64,000 bases of DNA from Acanthopleura granulata (lineage: Eukaryota; Mollusca; Polyplacophora; Chitonida; Chitonidae), in contig JABBOT010000001.1 in the NCBI GenBank assembly GCA_016165875.1, forward strand, positions 11,845,306-11,909,305. The letters run 5' to 3'. Shown here piece after piece: positions 18,001-30,433 of this stretch. How positions within the stretch are numbered: the stretch's first letter is position 1; the number at the start of each line of letters is the position of its first letter. The notes below the pieces were generated by a model. That model saw only the letters and a list, made by a program, of their open reading frames with translations, was not told the DNA's origin and ran no database searches. The translations under genes were made by a program, and so were the position numbers.

Positions 18001-19701
18001 CATGTCACGTATTGTCAAGTGATGTAACATTATGTCACGCCTGGTCACAATTAAATTTGAACTACGTTGATAGGAGGGAATGAATGAATCAGTGGGAGTT
18101 TGAAAACTTAATAATGCCATACTTATTCTTTATCTTCAACTTAAATTTAGAACCGATTTCTTCCTATATAAGATCAACATCAAAAACAGTGTCAATGTCA
18201 AATGCACAGAGGAATGAATTCATAATTGGTTTGCATAATTATCTCGAGACTACAAATATACAGGGAACATGAACATGAAATTGTAGCCTATGCAGTTTAC
18301 ATCAATTTTTGTGCCATTTTACTCTGGTGAATAAACACGGGACTAAAGCTGCCATACACTGCCATGAATTCTCGTCTCTTGTAGCCCCTGGGGGTACCAG
18401 TAACGGCCATATTTGTTCTCTGGCACAATCCCTCATTCATGGGTTATTATCCGTTTTATATTCTATATTTTCGAAAACACGGACATGAGATATACTTTTC
18501 CCGATTGCTTTCCTAGAATTTACCCTAAAATGGCGACAACAAATCGGTGTTCATTCGTTTTGGGTTGGAGAACAAAACTTCATAACACGTGAGACACTAT
18601 ATAGTGGCGATGATTGCTGCTACTCTACGTGTCATTCAAGAATAGTTAACTTTTCTAGCAACAGCCAGCTTTATGGGTTCAGGAAACTGGACAGAGGCTA
18701 GAGGAAACCACCACGGGGGTAGCAAGGTACCTAATAAATCTCAGGGCTTACAAGCCTCCTGACCCTTGTCCCTTTCCGACGAAAATCATAACTGTGACAG
18801 ATGACATGTTTGTTTCGGTTTATTGAACCGACGTCAGGGCCCTGAAATATCGAAACTAGCCTGTTGTGTTTGTCGTGTTTCAGAGTTATGACTTTGTTGT
18901 ACTAAGGTAAACTATTCACTGACAGCAAGGGGAACAGTCCGTTTTTGGTTTCCTTAACTCTCGCTGGCGGGGCGATAGATGAAACATTGAACAAAAACGT
19001 GTGTGAAAAGTTACGAGCTTGGTGTAAAAGGGACAAGGGACAGGAGTTCCTCTCCGGGCAACCGGAAAATTCTGTTTCGCTACAAAAGCAAACTGGGGTA
19101 TTCGAGGATATTTTTGGTGATACCAGCATAATGGACGGAATGGTTATGTCCATTATTGCGGAAAACAATTCAATAAACGTGTTATAGAACCTTCCTTTGT
19201 TAAGATTATCTACCCAAGGTAATGTGCAATGTTTCCTGCTCTGACAGACTGGTATAGTCTTGAAACGTCTTTGGTGGCACTTAAATGTATAAGTTTATAT
19301 TATACCTGAGATTAACCATTGTATCCTTTAAGTAGACACGTATCATACGCTTAACACCTACCTGAAGGTATGGTTGAAGGCATGTCAACCAACCCCATAC
19401 ACATCATGTCCCGTCCGGAACTTGATCCGGAAGAAAAGTCTCTCCGGAATTGATGACCTTGGTCAATGGCGTTCTCTAACATCCGGATGTCAGCCGGAGA
19501 CTTGAGGCCTTGCCACCGCCTCAGCAACTCATGTCCGGACCGGATCTTTGAACATCGACAGGCCAGGGGACACTGCTCCGGCCACTGTGTCCCAGGGATC
19601 ACCTTGTGGGGTGGTGGGTGTCTGTAATTCTGGGACAACACGCTGGAGGTCAGCAAAAGTATTCCTAACCATGTCCACATTCCTGGGTAGGCAGCCTCCA
19701 T
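11376..19701 (-). CDS. Secreted LRR protein with basic linker and trypsin-like pseudoprotease domain
   Basis: Four - strand exons join with matching phases: 19701-19362 (ends phase 1), 16233-14390 (phase 0), 13956-12524 (phase 2), 12045-11376 (stop TGA). The total is 4,287 nt, 1,428 residues. Order: signal peptide (1-24), LRRNT with CPLACRC (44-50), about 21 leucine-rich repeats (about 140-690), LRRCT (NPWLCDCHLSW to the Cys near 739), a very basic Arg/Thr/Pro/Ser-rich linker (about 745-1190), and an S1-type domain to the end. The LRRCT is split by the exon 2/3 junction and reads correctly only when spliced, so LRRs and linker share a transcript. The trypsin-like exon is joined by an in-phase GT-AG intron of 478 bp. 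No transmembrane segment is visible, so it is probably secreted. LRR ectodomains bind proteins and serine-protease homologues serve as non-catalytic cofactors; the actual partner is unknown. The weakest point is the exon 3/4 join. Confidence 0.82.
12524..13956 (-). CDS. LRR gene exon 3: LRRCT end and Arg/Thr/Pro/Ser-rich linker
   Basis: The acceptor tatctttcag/ATT restores the LRRCT (LRGQR-ILSLDQSDFTC). The following ~450 residues are low-complexity and strongly basic, with many RR/KR pairs, Thr-Pro runs such as TTTPKPN and TTTPSPW, and Trp-Trp pairs (NWWRRY, RWWNPP). Thr/Ser/Pro richness suggests O-glycosylation and the dibasic sites suggest possible proteolysis; both are inferences. The end (GERVLLGCPLQSKW) supplies a Cys placed like the first Cys of chymotrypsin-type domains. 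The donor ATTAG/gtgagc is phase 2. Confidence 0.85.
14390..16233 (-). CDS. LRR gene exon 2: about 21 leucine-rich repeats and LRRCT start
   Basis: The acceptor ttttgcag/AT completes Asp with the last base of exon 1 (TIPSD-IIRL). One uninterrupted exon encodes the whole solenoid, with LxxLxLxxNxL cores such as LEILDLSSNNL, LRRLDLSDNDI, LKILDLSDNNL and LSHLDLSRNNL, typically 24 residues apart. It ends in the LRRCT NPWLCDCHLSWLQYL and stops at CAACGT/gtgagt, phase 0. A solenoid in one exon is common among secreted LRR proteins. Confidence 0.93.
16234..19361 (-). other. First intron of the LRR gene
   Basis: GT-AG intron of 3,128 bp in phase 1. It contains a reverse-oriented SINE at 16593-16815, a G-rich run near 17366-17382, and an 80-codon + frame at 18945-19187 that shows no recognisable domain. 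Confidence 0.8.
16593..16815 (-). repeat. tRNA-derived SINE, reverse orientation
   Basis: Reads tail to head on the + strand: tttatttgattggtgtttta, then cgacggcggccagcattatag, then gaagccagcatgagctggac, then gaccgcactggtgg. It is the same element as at 1345-1612 and lies inside the LRR gene's first intron. Confidence 0.8.
19362..19701 (-). CDS. LRR gene exon 1: signal peptide and LRRNT
   Basis: The chosen start, MEAAYPGMWTW, is followed by LGILLLTSSVLSQ, a good signal peptide; Met 8 is an alternative. An in-frame Met at 19740 adds 13 hydrophilic residues and is less likely; cacccag just before the chosen ATG could be an acceptor of a non-coding exon. CPLACRC starts an LRRNT, but about 50 residues, many Gly/Ser/Arg, separate its third Cys from the fourth (DMMCMGLVDMPSTIPS). 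The donor TTCAG/gtaggt ends in phase 1. Confidence 0.8.
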
Positions 19702-19740
19702 CCTGGGTGAATTAACACACGTCACACTTTGTTCACACAC

Positions 19741-22700
19741 ACTTCACTTTTCGTGACCGCTAACATGTCATCTTGGTAAACTTCTCCAAATTCCAGAGAA
19801 GACCATCAATACGAGTATATGCCTACATCATGCACTTCAATGGTTTCATCTTTCTGGTGCTCTGAATTTCACATCACTTTTGAGAGTTTTGGGGGTTTTT
19901 TGGAGGTCTTGTAGAGGCTCTCAGAGTAAATGAAGCGTTTTCCTGTACACAGTTACACCATTGCTCTGCCCGTAATGGAAATGCTTACTGGGATGTTTTT
20001 GAAGCTACCCAGCGTAGAGAAATTTTAGCTGTTGAAGGCCGTACGGGGAATGAAAGAGCGTCTAAATCCTTGTGTAATACAGAGTCAGTAGCGGGGCATA
20101 CCGCAGCAGGGAATTCCACTGGGCTGCAGTAATATCAACAACTCTACAATTCTTGTGAGTCTCGAGACCTCCCCAAAAACATTTATCACTGGGGGTATTC
20201 CCAAGATCGGCTTGTCGTCGATGCCGGCGTATAGAAAACAGCTCTGGTACCAGACCTAAGGCCAATCCATTCGCCACCATGCAGGCCCTTCCCAGACTCC
20301 ACTATCCACGTAGGCTAACAATGCAGGTAGTTCCGTCTATAGCTTCCACATCACGTCACCTTAAACAGTGTTCCTTCTGACAGAGATTGGAATCTGCACA
20401 AAAAGGACATAAACTCAGTCCAGGATAATTTTTCTTTTAAAGTTGTAAGTTGTTAAATGGTACTTGTTATCATGCTGTTCGGATTCAAAGCATACCAACC
20501 ACCAAAAGGCGCACATGGTTAGCGCAGGCGCTACAAGGAAGTGCGGCGAAGGTCGTTTTAAAGCAATTATCTCTGCTGTATTAGGAAGATGAAAGGACAA
20601 GGATTAACCTGTGATTCTTGGAGAATTTAGCTCATGGTGAGACAGATGTATGCAATGTAATGCATGCAGATGTCCGTTTAGAGTTAATGACAGATTTATA
20701 TAGATTGGGAATGGATATGACTATATGGTGGCGGTCATCTTAATGAGTGAATAAAACTGGAGTACCAGGATATGTAAAGAAAAGACAAAATTACGAAGGA
20801 TCTTCTCTCTCTTCCCCGTACAACTCACAGACTTGCAAAAATGCAGGCTTGCACGCACTACTGGGGGAAGAGAGTCTCAATATAGATGGTGATAACGTTC
20901 TAAACATTCACAGATCTCACAGAATTGTCCTCACGGCCTATAATCTAGAGTTTCCGGCATTTTTCTCATACTATGTCATACCAAAGACGCATGGTGCATA
21001 GCGCCATGAGCATGATGACGCCTTATGAGCCACTATCTAGAGTTCCCATCTGATAACCCTTGGACCGTGCTGTAAACCGTATATCCGTATCACGTCCTTG
21101 CAGCTAATGGTAATGCTTATATAGGTCAATAAAGAGATTAGCCTAGTTATTGCTGAAAATTTAAGCCAATGTATTAAAAAAGCTTCTCTTATTTTTTTAT
21201 TTATTTTTTATTTTGGGGGGGGGGGGCAGAAAATTTCGCCATTCAGACAGATGAAAACATTTACTGGGGCTAAGACTGAAATGGCATGAAAATCTGCATG
21301 TGCCGACACACTGCATGGGGTCGTGGTATTACAGAGGCATATTGTCCCCGAGACCTTGTATAATGTTACACTAATTTTGTGTTAGCTCTTATACACCATT
21401 AACAGGCATGAATGGCTAGGGTGGGAAAATAGTTTCAGGACTATATAAGAAGGGGTTGGGAGGGGCTAAAGTCTATCCAACACAACCTGAAAAGGATGTG
21501 CGAGCAGTTTAGTGTGAATTACCACAAATTTCCTACAAACTGATTTGGAAAATGATTTCATCGAATCATAAAAAAAATAATTCAAATTTAAACGTCAACA
21601 AAAACAAACATAACACGTTTTAAAAATTTTGTATTTAAGTCTTCAGTTTACTTTACGATTTACACACCCATTTACCGTGGCCAGACTTTCAGTCTGCATA
21701 GTCCCATCTGTTAGAGATCTGGGAAAATCTGGAAACACGTCATGTGTTGTTTATACAGTACCAGACCTGCCCTTAGCTTGTTTATATTGTTAAGTTTTCT
21801 TAGCCAATCTTCCCGGTTTAACCGGACCATTGAGGCCAATTATTTATGACCTGGCTATATGATGTAGAAAACCAGATCGGGCAACCCTGGGCGATACAAA
21901 CATCAGACTGCAGTAATCCGGCAAGTGTCAGCTCCGCGGCAGGGGGCGACTTGTGATAACAAAGTTGAGCGCTTTTTTTTAATGAGATTTTTCACTGCCT
22001 CTTTTCGGCTGAACATACAGCGCTGAAGCTTTCTGGAGTACAAGTCGACAGAGTCGTCAAATGTTACAAGTATTTACAACGGAAATAAAACGCTTTTTTT
22101 ATCGCCATCTGTTGTATGTACACTTTATGTTTACAACGAAGTGTCAAGAATTACAATACACTCTCTCATTCGAAGTGAGGCAATTTATGCTCTGTTCCTA
22201 CAGTTCTGCATCACTTGCGTATTGTATAGAGCTGCTGTAATCCAGAAAACATAAGATTAGACTGCATATGGTTTACATTTTTTTAAAATCCTACACTGTA
22301 AAATGACAAACTCCCAAGGCATTTAATGAGTGATTAAACTTCAAATAAACCTGTTTAATAAATATACATATACATTTAAGTATTAAACACAGGTGTTTAA
22401 AACATGTATACAGGCCTATATCATAATGCTATAATTTCCAAGTGTTTAATGTCTGATGCATAAAAGTGTATATAATTTAAACATAGAAATTTTCAGCGGA
22501 GGAAACGTTTTTATACAGACGACAATATTCTGTTACCATTATATTTTATAATATAGTCAGCTCCGGGCCGCCTCGAGTTCGGGAGATCCGGGATCAATCG
22601 TGGATCGAGTCATACCAAAGACGTTTAAAATGGTACTTGTTTCGATTGGCGCTCAGCACTCAGGAGTTAGAGCAAGGAAACAGGACTGGTCGGACCAGTA

Positions 22701-23011
22701 TCAGTACAATGTGACTGTAGAGGTGTCATGTCTGGTGTCCCCGCATGCTGTTCAAGTTGCGGCAGCACTTTGACGGCATGTACCCGCCCTGCCACAAGAC
22801 AATATATATATATATACATACTAAGGACTCCTCGTTGTCATTTGACTGAAAAATTGTTAAGTACGACGTAAAATCCCAGCATACATACATACATACATAC
22901 ATCGAAAGCTCTGCAGTTCACTCTCCAATAACTTATACACTTTTAAGGTTGAATTTTTCTGCATAATGATTTATTTCTCTGATTGGGATGCAATGTTGTT
23001 TGAAACTATGG
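19741..23011. other. Intergenic region, no gene seen
   Basis: The upstream flank of the - strand LRR gene. It holds T-rich and G-rich low-complexity sequence at 21187-21227, and near 22800-22900 a (ta)n run and a (cata)n run around a 'gtacgacgtaaaatccca' tail typical of invertebrate SINEs. Open frames are short and unconvincing. Confidence 0.35.
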
Positions 23012-23339
23012 AAACGGGATGCGGTAACTCGCGTTCTCGAGCTGTGCCTTTTAAAAACCACGAGGTACAAAAGCGCGTGAGTGCGAAATTTGACAAAATC
23101 TTGCGAGATTAGCACTAATTTCACAAACCTTGCCTTCGCAAGGCGCAAGTTAAAATAAAACGAGCCTCAAGAACACAAGAACGCGAGACTAGCGCTTATC
23201 TTGTGCGGTTTGACAAAACCTTGCGAGATTAAATCTAAGTCTAATCTCGTCCAAATTTCACTAATCTTGCATTCTCGCGTTCTCGTGCCTCGTGCTTTTT
23301 GGAAGGCGCGGCTCGAGAACGCGAGTGTCCGCATCCGTC
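23012..23339. mobile_element. Foldback/MITE-like element with long inverted repeats
   Basis: The left end (gggatgcggtaactcgcgtt, ctcgagctgtgcc) pairs with the right end (ggcgcggctcgagaac, gcgagtgtccgcatcc) as an imperfect inverted repeat. Pairing continues inward through the cacgaggta / tgcctcgtgc blocks and caagattagtgaaat-type sequence, so most of the ~328 bp could fold back. It is unusually GC- and CpG-rich for its surroundings and has no coding capacity. A non-autonomous DNA transposon is the likely nature; no target-site duplication is obvious. Confidence 0.7.
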
Positions 23340-25860
23340 TTATATAAGAAACTCGTAGTTCCTGGACTACCGCCCTTCGCTCGCCACAGTCTGACAAAGT
23401 TATATGCTCAGGCTGGCTCATTTGTGAGAGCCACGTCACATCGCGGAAAATTTGAGTGAGGCGACGCGTTCCCGAAAAATATTTAAAATCATAATTCACA
23501 GGATCTGACAATTATTAGTTTACAGGATGAGTGTACGCCATACATGAGCCACTAGTTACAGTACAATCTTAGCCGTCAACTTCTCGTGTAATCGCGAGGC
23601 ATTTTGCAAACTACTTTTCGATATTCCTTCCAGAGGAATTATTCATTTACGTGATCAATTGTGTCAGTCCCTGTAGGTCACACGATGACATCTTCCTAAG
23701 CCACTTGACGAATGAACACAACGCCTAGGCCACGTGATGATATAACAGCACCTAAGTTGGTGGTTGATGAACCTAAAAACAGCATCATTTCCAGTGTTAC
23801 TCACGTGACTCAAACTCCTCATAGAAGATTTGTCTGCAAGCTCCCAGCGCAACCGTTTCCTTCTCATCATTTCTTTACATGGCTAAGGACTAACGCCACG
23901 TGACCAATACGTCAGTCACATCGTGGAAATTGCTCCCGTGTACATCGTTCTAATTCATTCAAGGTTGCTTTGTTCATTGCACGTTCTTTGGCAATTCGTA
24001 ACATCGGAAACATTTGTAATTACATTTCATTCTGCATACCTTAGTTTACATCTTCAATGGAGTGCTTGGATGTAATCAAGCATGTCGCGTTTACAGTTGC
24101 AATGACTCTTAGCGTTATTCTGACCGAAATGTAAAACTTAGTTTTTATCAAAAATATAACTTTTCCATTTCGAGTAATCTTACAGTGTAGAAGATCGCTT
24201 AAGACGTCTTGTCCCCGTGGCAGGTACTTTTCATGTCGGTTTTTATCGTGAAATCAACCGAATAAGCGATCTCATACAGAAATGCTTCCTTTGCCCAAGG
24301 CCTTATGCCAAATTGATAGTTCCGTTGCCCTGACAACCGCAGTCAACGCAGCGCTGTTTTAGACCCTGTAATGCTGGGTTAGCAACCCGTGTGAAATTTA
24401 TTTCGGGTTTTGGCGAAATTCAAAACCAGACACGGTTATTCCCACAAGTCTTGCCGAAATTGTTACTCAGCAAATCCCGCTATATTTAACCAAAGGTACA
24501 CAACACCTTTCTGGAGTACGGACGGAGCACATTCATTAATTATCGAGTAGGCTGCAAACTGTCGTTTATCATCTGATTCCGATGGTTACAAGATGGGAAC
24601 ATTATGATAGGCTACTAAAGCTTATGTTGAGTTCTGAGTTGAGCTAAATACTGAAGCCTATGTCCAGGCCTAACACTCGTGCAAATAAAATGTTTTCACT
24701 TCATTTGTAATGATCGTGCGTTGGACCAAGTGTGGGTCTGGAATTTGGGCATGGGCGGGTGTTTGAAAATGCTAACACTGCCACAATAGAAAACAGTGGG
24801 AGGAAGGTTTCAGTCAAATGTTTGTTTCCATGCCCGTTTTCCATCAAACTGAAGGACAGTGCATGTTCTAAGTCAAGGTTTCAAAAAACTTTGGATAGTA
24901 TTATGTTTATTTCGATTAAGTAATATTTTCTAACAGCTACTACGACAGCGGGAGCAGTCACTTGTCCGTGTTCTGTCGTTTAGCATGGGGCGCAGCCAAC
25001 TGTGACGTAATTCTTCCAAGCTCAAAACATGCGTCACCTGAGACTGTAGTAAGCTGCTAGAATTGTAATCTAAGTATATTTGTAAATTTATGACATGAAG
25101 TGATCAAGAAACTTAATCCCTCTAAAACACAATAGCCTGGAAATACTTTGTAGTGTTGTTCACAAATGGACTTGTCTCCACGTTATTACATGTTATGTTG
25201 ACAGACAACTCAGAATATTTACGCCACAGCTTAGGAATAGCTGATAAGCTCTTTGATTCGTCAGTCACTCAAAAGCTTAAAAGCATGGGCGCCTTCATAT
25301 TCCCAGTCGGCAGCACAACTCAAACACGTCAAATACGAGGATAATTCAGCAACGAATTCATATAATTTCAAACAGGTTTGTACATTCAAGAGATAATTTT
25401 ATAATCTTGTTAATGAACAGTACCTCAGCCATGAGCTGTCTACTTTAAATACCGCCGTCTCTGAATATTTACAATTTGTCTCATCGACTCGTTCACTATT
25501 GTGTCCTTGTCTTGCAAAAACGTGCCGATGGATGAAGTTCTCTACCTATATAAATGTTTCTTCTCAAAATTTGTTACTAGAATACTAAACACACCACAAT
25601 TTGACACAATCCAGTGTACTCGAAAACTGATGGACTACAAATGGCTTGCAAACCCAATACGACGAAGATTACGACCATGAGGCCAAACATACACATAAAC
25701 ATGTCTTTAAATGAAGAACACCGAAAACAAGTGGCAGATCGTCTGCAAATCCACCAGTGATTAACAGTTATCAAACTGAAGAACTATGTTAAGTCTGAGG
25801 AAGATACTCACCTATTTTAAGACGAGAAACCGACATCGCTTATATTTCTAAGGTTTTGTT
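23340..25860. other. Intergenic region, no gene seen
   Basis: Several cacgtga palindromic hexamer contexts cluster at 23730-23900 (near 23731, 23802 and 23897), which could be E-box-like sites or chance. No coding exon was recognised. Confidence 0.3.
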
Positions 25861-27489
25861 GAAGTTCAGGAGAAATACAGTGGTGAAAAACAGCGAAGAT
25901 CAGCCCGAATAGCTGATTTGATAAACTAAACTAACCACTACGCGAATTTAGGAAACATTTTGATCAGTGAACATTACACGTTATAAATATAGAGGAACGC
26001 TGAAAAAAAAGAGTTCGTCTATTCAACATGTACATCCATAATTAAGTTAAACAACTCCAAAGCCGTTATACTCAGTGAAGATGCCACATCTTTGTCTTGT
26101 CAAGCTAAGCGGTGTCAATTTCAGCACGTCAAAACAACATCGCCCAGAACAAGTCGCTTTCCCTCGTGCTAAGTAGTGTTTAATATATCCTAGGTATGGT
26201 TAAGGCATCAAAGTCCGGTTGTTTTCAAGACCTCTTCACGTGTACATCTGTCAGGACATTTTTTCCTCCTCGCTAGAGCGGGGAAGCTATGTTCGTAGTC
26301 AGTGTAAACATGCAAGTGAGGAAGACCCAAACCTGTCACTGCATAGCAGCAATGTACGAGATAAAATCTGCTGAGATAAACATGCTTTTACATGTTCCAG
26401 AATGTAACAAATACTGACCCCGTGCGGTAGATGAACTATTTGTGGCAGCAATCCAAAAATAACGCATCTCTACAGCATTCTGCATTTTTGGCAAACGAGT
26501 GCAATCAGCTCTGCCATGTAAATCCGACATTCTGGACACCACATGCACATAACCATGGTGTCTTAAACTATCGCATAGAATGCAAGGTTTACCAAGTCAT
26601 TCGATAAATCCAACACGCATTCACGCTGATCAATCACACAACGACTTACTCACTCAATTCGCTTAATGAAACACGCATTCAGGCTGATCAAACATAGCCA
26701 CCATCATTCACTGATTCAATGACTGATTCAACCAGTCAATCAATCGGACACTTAGTCAGTCAGTCTGCTGGTGAGTAAGTACATCAGGTATTGCGGAGAT
26801 AAGAAATAAGACAAGAAATACGCCATCTGCACACAAGATGTACTAAAATTAAGAGAGGTGCCGGGTTGCTCATTGATATTTTTGGAATGAGGTTTATTGT
26901 CTTAGGCCTATTCTAGAATCTTACACTTATTCGAAGGTAGTCTGATTTGTGGGAGTATGAAATTGAAGTGTCAGCAGTAAACTACCGATCTTTGACAATA
27001 AACTGAAGAAATATTCCACGTTTGACACACATATTTTTTTAGGTACATAGCGAGCTGAGCGTGTGTACCATAGTCGCGGAAAGGAAAGTGATGTCCATGC
27101 AATGAACTTTAAGAACTATGACACAGTTCTGCTGTGCCATGTGGAGCTTTATAAACAGTACGATGGCCATTCCATATGCGCCGTATGCTATCAACTCTTG
27201 ACCTTAACCCACCGTTCAGGCCTGCTGCTCTCAAAAAAATTCTTCCGTTAAATTCGTTATTTTAGAAATGACGCATTGCGTTTCCGTTGACCTAACGGAT
27301 AAATCCGTCCCTGGAATCGAATTAATCCATTCCTGATTACGTTTAATAAGGAATAAGGAAAGAATTAATCCCTCAGATAAAAGGAAAGGCAATCAGTCAT
27401 CCCTAAAACAACGGGCTCAACGGAAGATTATTTTCAGTGTACAGCCTGTAAGCGGTTGACTCGACTTTAAACTGTTATATATACAGGTC

Positions 27490-27850
27490 CTCTAGACACT
27501 GTAATGCGTCATCTTTGTTGTAATCCATTAAGTAATGTCTTCTCCGTGCTGTAATCCGCTGTTTTGCATGTAAACCATTGTTTGGGTCTGCTATGCTCTG
27601 TAATCAGTTGTCCAGATTTACTGCACGCTGTAATCTGTTGTCCTGACTGTAAACCATTAATTAGGTCTATTGCACGCTGTAATTCATTGCCTTGACTGTA
27701 AACCACTGTTCGAACCTGTAATAGACTCCAATCAAATCAAATAGACTGTAAATCTTCGTTCACATTTGTTGACATCTGTTAAACGCTCTCATGCTGTACC
27801 GTGACGGTAAACTATTGTAAAGGTCTGTTATATACTGTAATCGATTATGA
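27490..27850. repeat. Degenerate tandem repeat (ctgtaa..cattgt), first copy
   Basis: Repeated variants such as 'cacgctgtaatctgttgtcctgactgtaaaccatt' occur about every 30 bp with irregular spacing. It recurs at about 43298-43658 in the second copy. Confidence 0.55.
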
Positions 27851-28732
27851 TGGCTCCACATAATTGGTTTAATTCTTCAATTGTAAACCGTAGTGCAGGT
27901 CTGCCAGGTAGATGTTTCATGTTCAGGAAAAGTTGATTTGATGGACACGAAGTGGCATACAATGCAAAGGAAATCAGTAACACAGGTAGTTCATAAAGCC
28001 GACTGAAAAACAGCATCACTTAGTTACAACTAAACTTTCTGGTTCAGCTTAAACTTGATTAATTTACTCATCATATTATTGAATATTGTCATTTTTCTCT
28101 TACTTAAAACATAAATGACATAAAATAAATAGAAATAAATAAATAATTATTGAAAAGTTGTTATATAAATAGATCAAAGTTACATCACATCACGTGATAT
28201 CTGATCTTAACCTATCTCCTCAAATGTACGTACACAAAAATCCCGCGACATAGATGAATTTCAAGATAATGTTTCTGTTATCTTGGGCTGTAACCTGGTT
28301 TGATAAGCTGTACGAGGCAGGGACATGCAGATGCAATGGGATAGGAGATTGGAGTCAACCAAGTCTACATTTAAACAGCAAAACACACCTATAGCCTAAC
28401 CGAACGATTCACCATAATGAAGGGTAAGCAGTCAGATATTCTTTTAATGTCGTAATCATTGCATCTGCCGTTTGTTTTGCAAGTTTGATCTTTACATGGA
28501 CGGCATGGCGCTGTGTATTAGATGTTTGTGCCCGTTTCGTGGCGATTATATGTGTTTGTTTGTTTCACGACGTTTATGTATGTGCCTGCCTGTTTGAAAC
28601 ATATTACCCTGGATTTAACATGGCTTTCAAAATGTCAGTTTGGACATATTTATAATGCTGCCTCACAGGAACGCCATGCGGAAGACACCCGGCCGATTTG
28701 GACTTGACTTATGCATAATATTCCAAGAGATG

Positions 28733-29355
28733 AAGTACCAAGCGAGGTGCTTAAATAAAGGAGGTTCCAGACAAGGAATAACCAAGCAATGAAGTACCAA
28801 GCGAGGTGCTTAAATAAAGGAGGTTCCAGACAAGGAATAACCAAGCAATGAAGTACCAAGTGCGGAAATAGTGACGATGTACCTGATTAAACGATATAAT
28901 GTGCGAGGTAGTACCACGCGAGGGAGTACCAAGCCAGCTACCAAGTACGCAAATATACCAGCGATGTACCAAACGATGCACCAAGCGAAGAAGTATCGAG
29001 CTACGCAACAAATCAGGAAGTGCCAATTAAGCGATGGAAGTACCGAGCTAGTAAGTAGGCCTATCAAGCTATAGAGCAAATGTAGAAATGCGTATTAAAC
29101 GAGGAAGTACCAACTAAGGAACTACAAAGCTATACAAGCGAGGAAGTATAAAGCGAAGAAAGTATAAAGGGAGAGGAGGTAACTGTCTGTGCAACACGTA
29201 TTGAAAGAAGTGTCAAGTAAGCGAGGAAGAACCAATCAGTGCAATGAGCGAGGAAGTGTCAAGTAAGCGAGGTAGTACATATCTATGCAATAAGTGAGAA
29301 AGTGCCATCATGTAAACGAGGAAGGCCCTATCGATGCAGTGAGCGAGGTAGTACA
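28733..29355. repeat. Compound minisatellite (gcgaggaagtaccaa family), first copy
   Basis: Starts with two adjacent identical 59-bp units (gaagtaccaagcgaggtgc..caagcaat), then decays into short 'gcgaggaagtaccaa' and 'gtgtcaagtaagcgagg' variants. The second copy (about 44541-45255) carries about 92 bp more of the last variant. Confidence 0.75.
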
Positions 29356-30433
29356 TATCTACTGTAAATACAGTATGTGATGGACATACGACTTAGAAAA
29401 GTAACGGCATACACGTAATGATTGGAGTAAAACTCCAGATGCGTCGCGTCGTAATTTTGCTTACGCGAGCACTTAAGAACCCGACGCGATGGTTGCATGA
29501 AGCTTAGTTGGGTTTCAAGCTTCCGCGTACGCAGAGCTTCAACGCGATCTGTCTCCATATTAAGCCATGATTTCCTGCTATACACGAAAGCCATGGCAAT
29601 AAACCTCACCTATCTATTTTTGCAAACATTTTTTACACATCTGTACAAAACTGTCATTGTTTTTGTACTGGCCGTTTTACTGCTCAGTAACTGTCGATTA
29701 AATGTCAGTAACTGGTACAAAACATAACTGAGTATACAACACGAGTGAGGTACCTTTGTGCGTTCTGGGTATGATAATAAGGTGTTGTGTCAGGTAGCAT
29801 ATGCATGTGTTAATAAATCAGTAAGGTGACCCTTAACAAGATCCCCAAATCATACGAGGCACAAGTCAAGCAATGAATCCCACAATAATGACAGAACAGA
29901 TATAGGAATTGTATAAGCTTTTACAGAGCAATCAGTAGCCTATTTAACAAAGTGATTTTGGGCTTTGGCCTAAAATTGTAACCCAAATTAAACTTTACGA
30001 GCATCACATAGGTCAAATTTTGGCCACTGATTCAATGCTGTCATAGTGCGATTTCAGCCAAGTTTGAGCATTCAGCATCAAATATTTTTTTTCTAAAAAA
30101 GATTAAAGTTTGGGCTTTAGCTCAAATCTCTGTGTGAAACTGGCCCATTGCCTATATAACATGAACCTTATGACATTTAGGACGGGTATGAATCGGCCTC
30201 TTTATATAGGCCTAGTCTTTCAGCACAGGCACATTTTACCCTCATTGGAGATGTGCTCCTATAGATGACACACGGCACTGACATATAGTAATATCTTCAT
30301 TATTTAGGACTGTTATAATGAAGATGTGTAGCAGCTAGGCTAACGTAGAGCTCTCCTGAAGTTATTTCCCTTGTTCTGTCTGTGAGAACGGTCGTCAGAG
30401 TTGCCTTCTCTTTCCCATTCAGACTTCGCGTCG

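Larger units (their letters stand above)
25861..30422. other. Upstream region of the surface-protein gene (first copy)
   Basis: No coding exon recognised. It holds degenerate repeats at 27490-27850 and 28733-29350, otherwise AT-rich sequence. The promoter and any 5' non-coding exon should lie here; a strong acceptor at 30421-30422 suggests at least one upstream non-coding exon. Confidence 0.4.

Noticed and set aside
18945..19187. 80-codon + frame inside the LRR gene's first intron
   Set aside because: No family resemblance, no splice partners found; also open on the other strand.
20747..21001. 84-codon + frame
   Set aside because: No domain, no signal peptide and no conserved neighbour exons.
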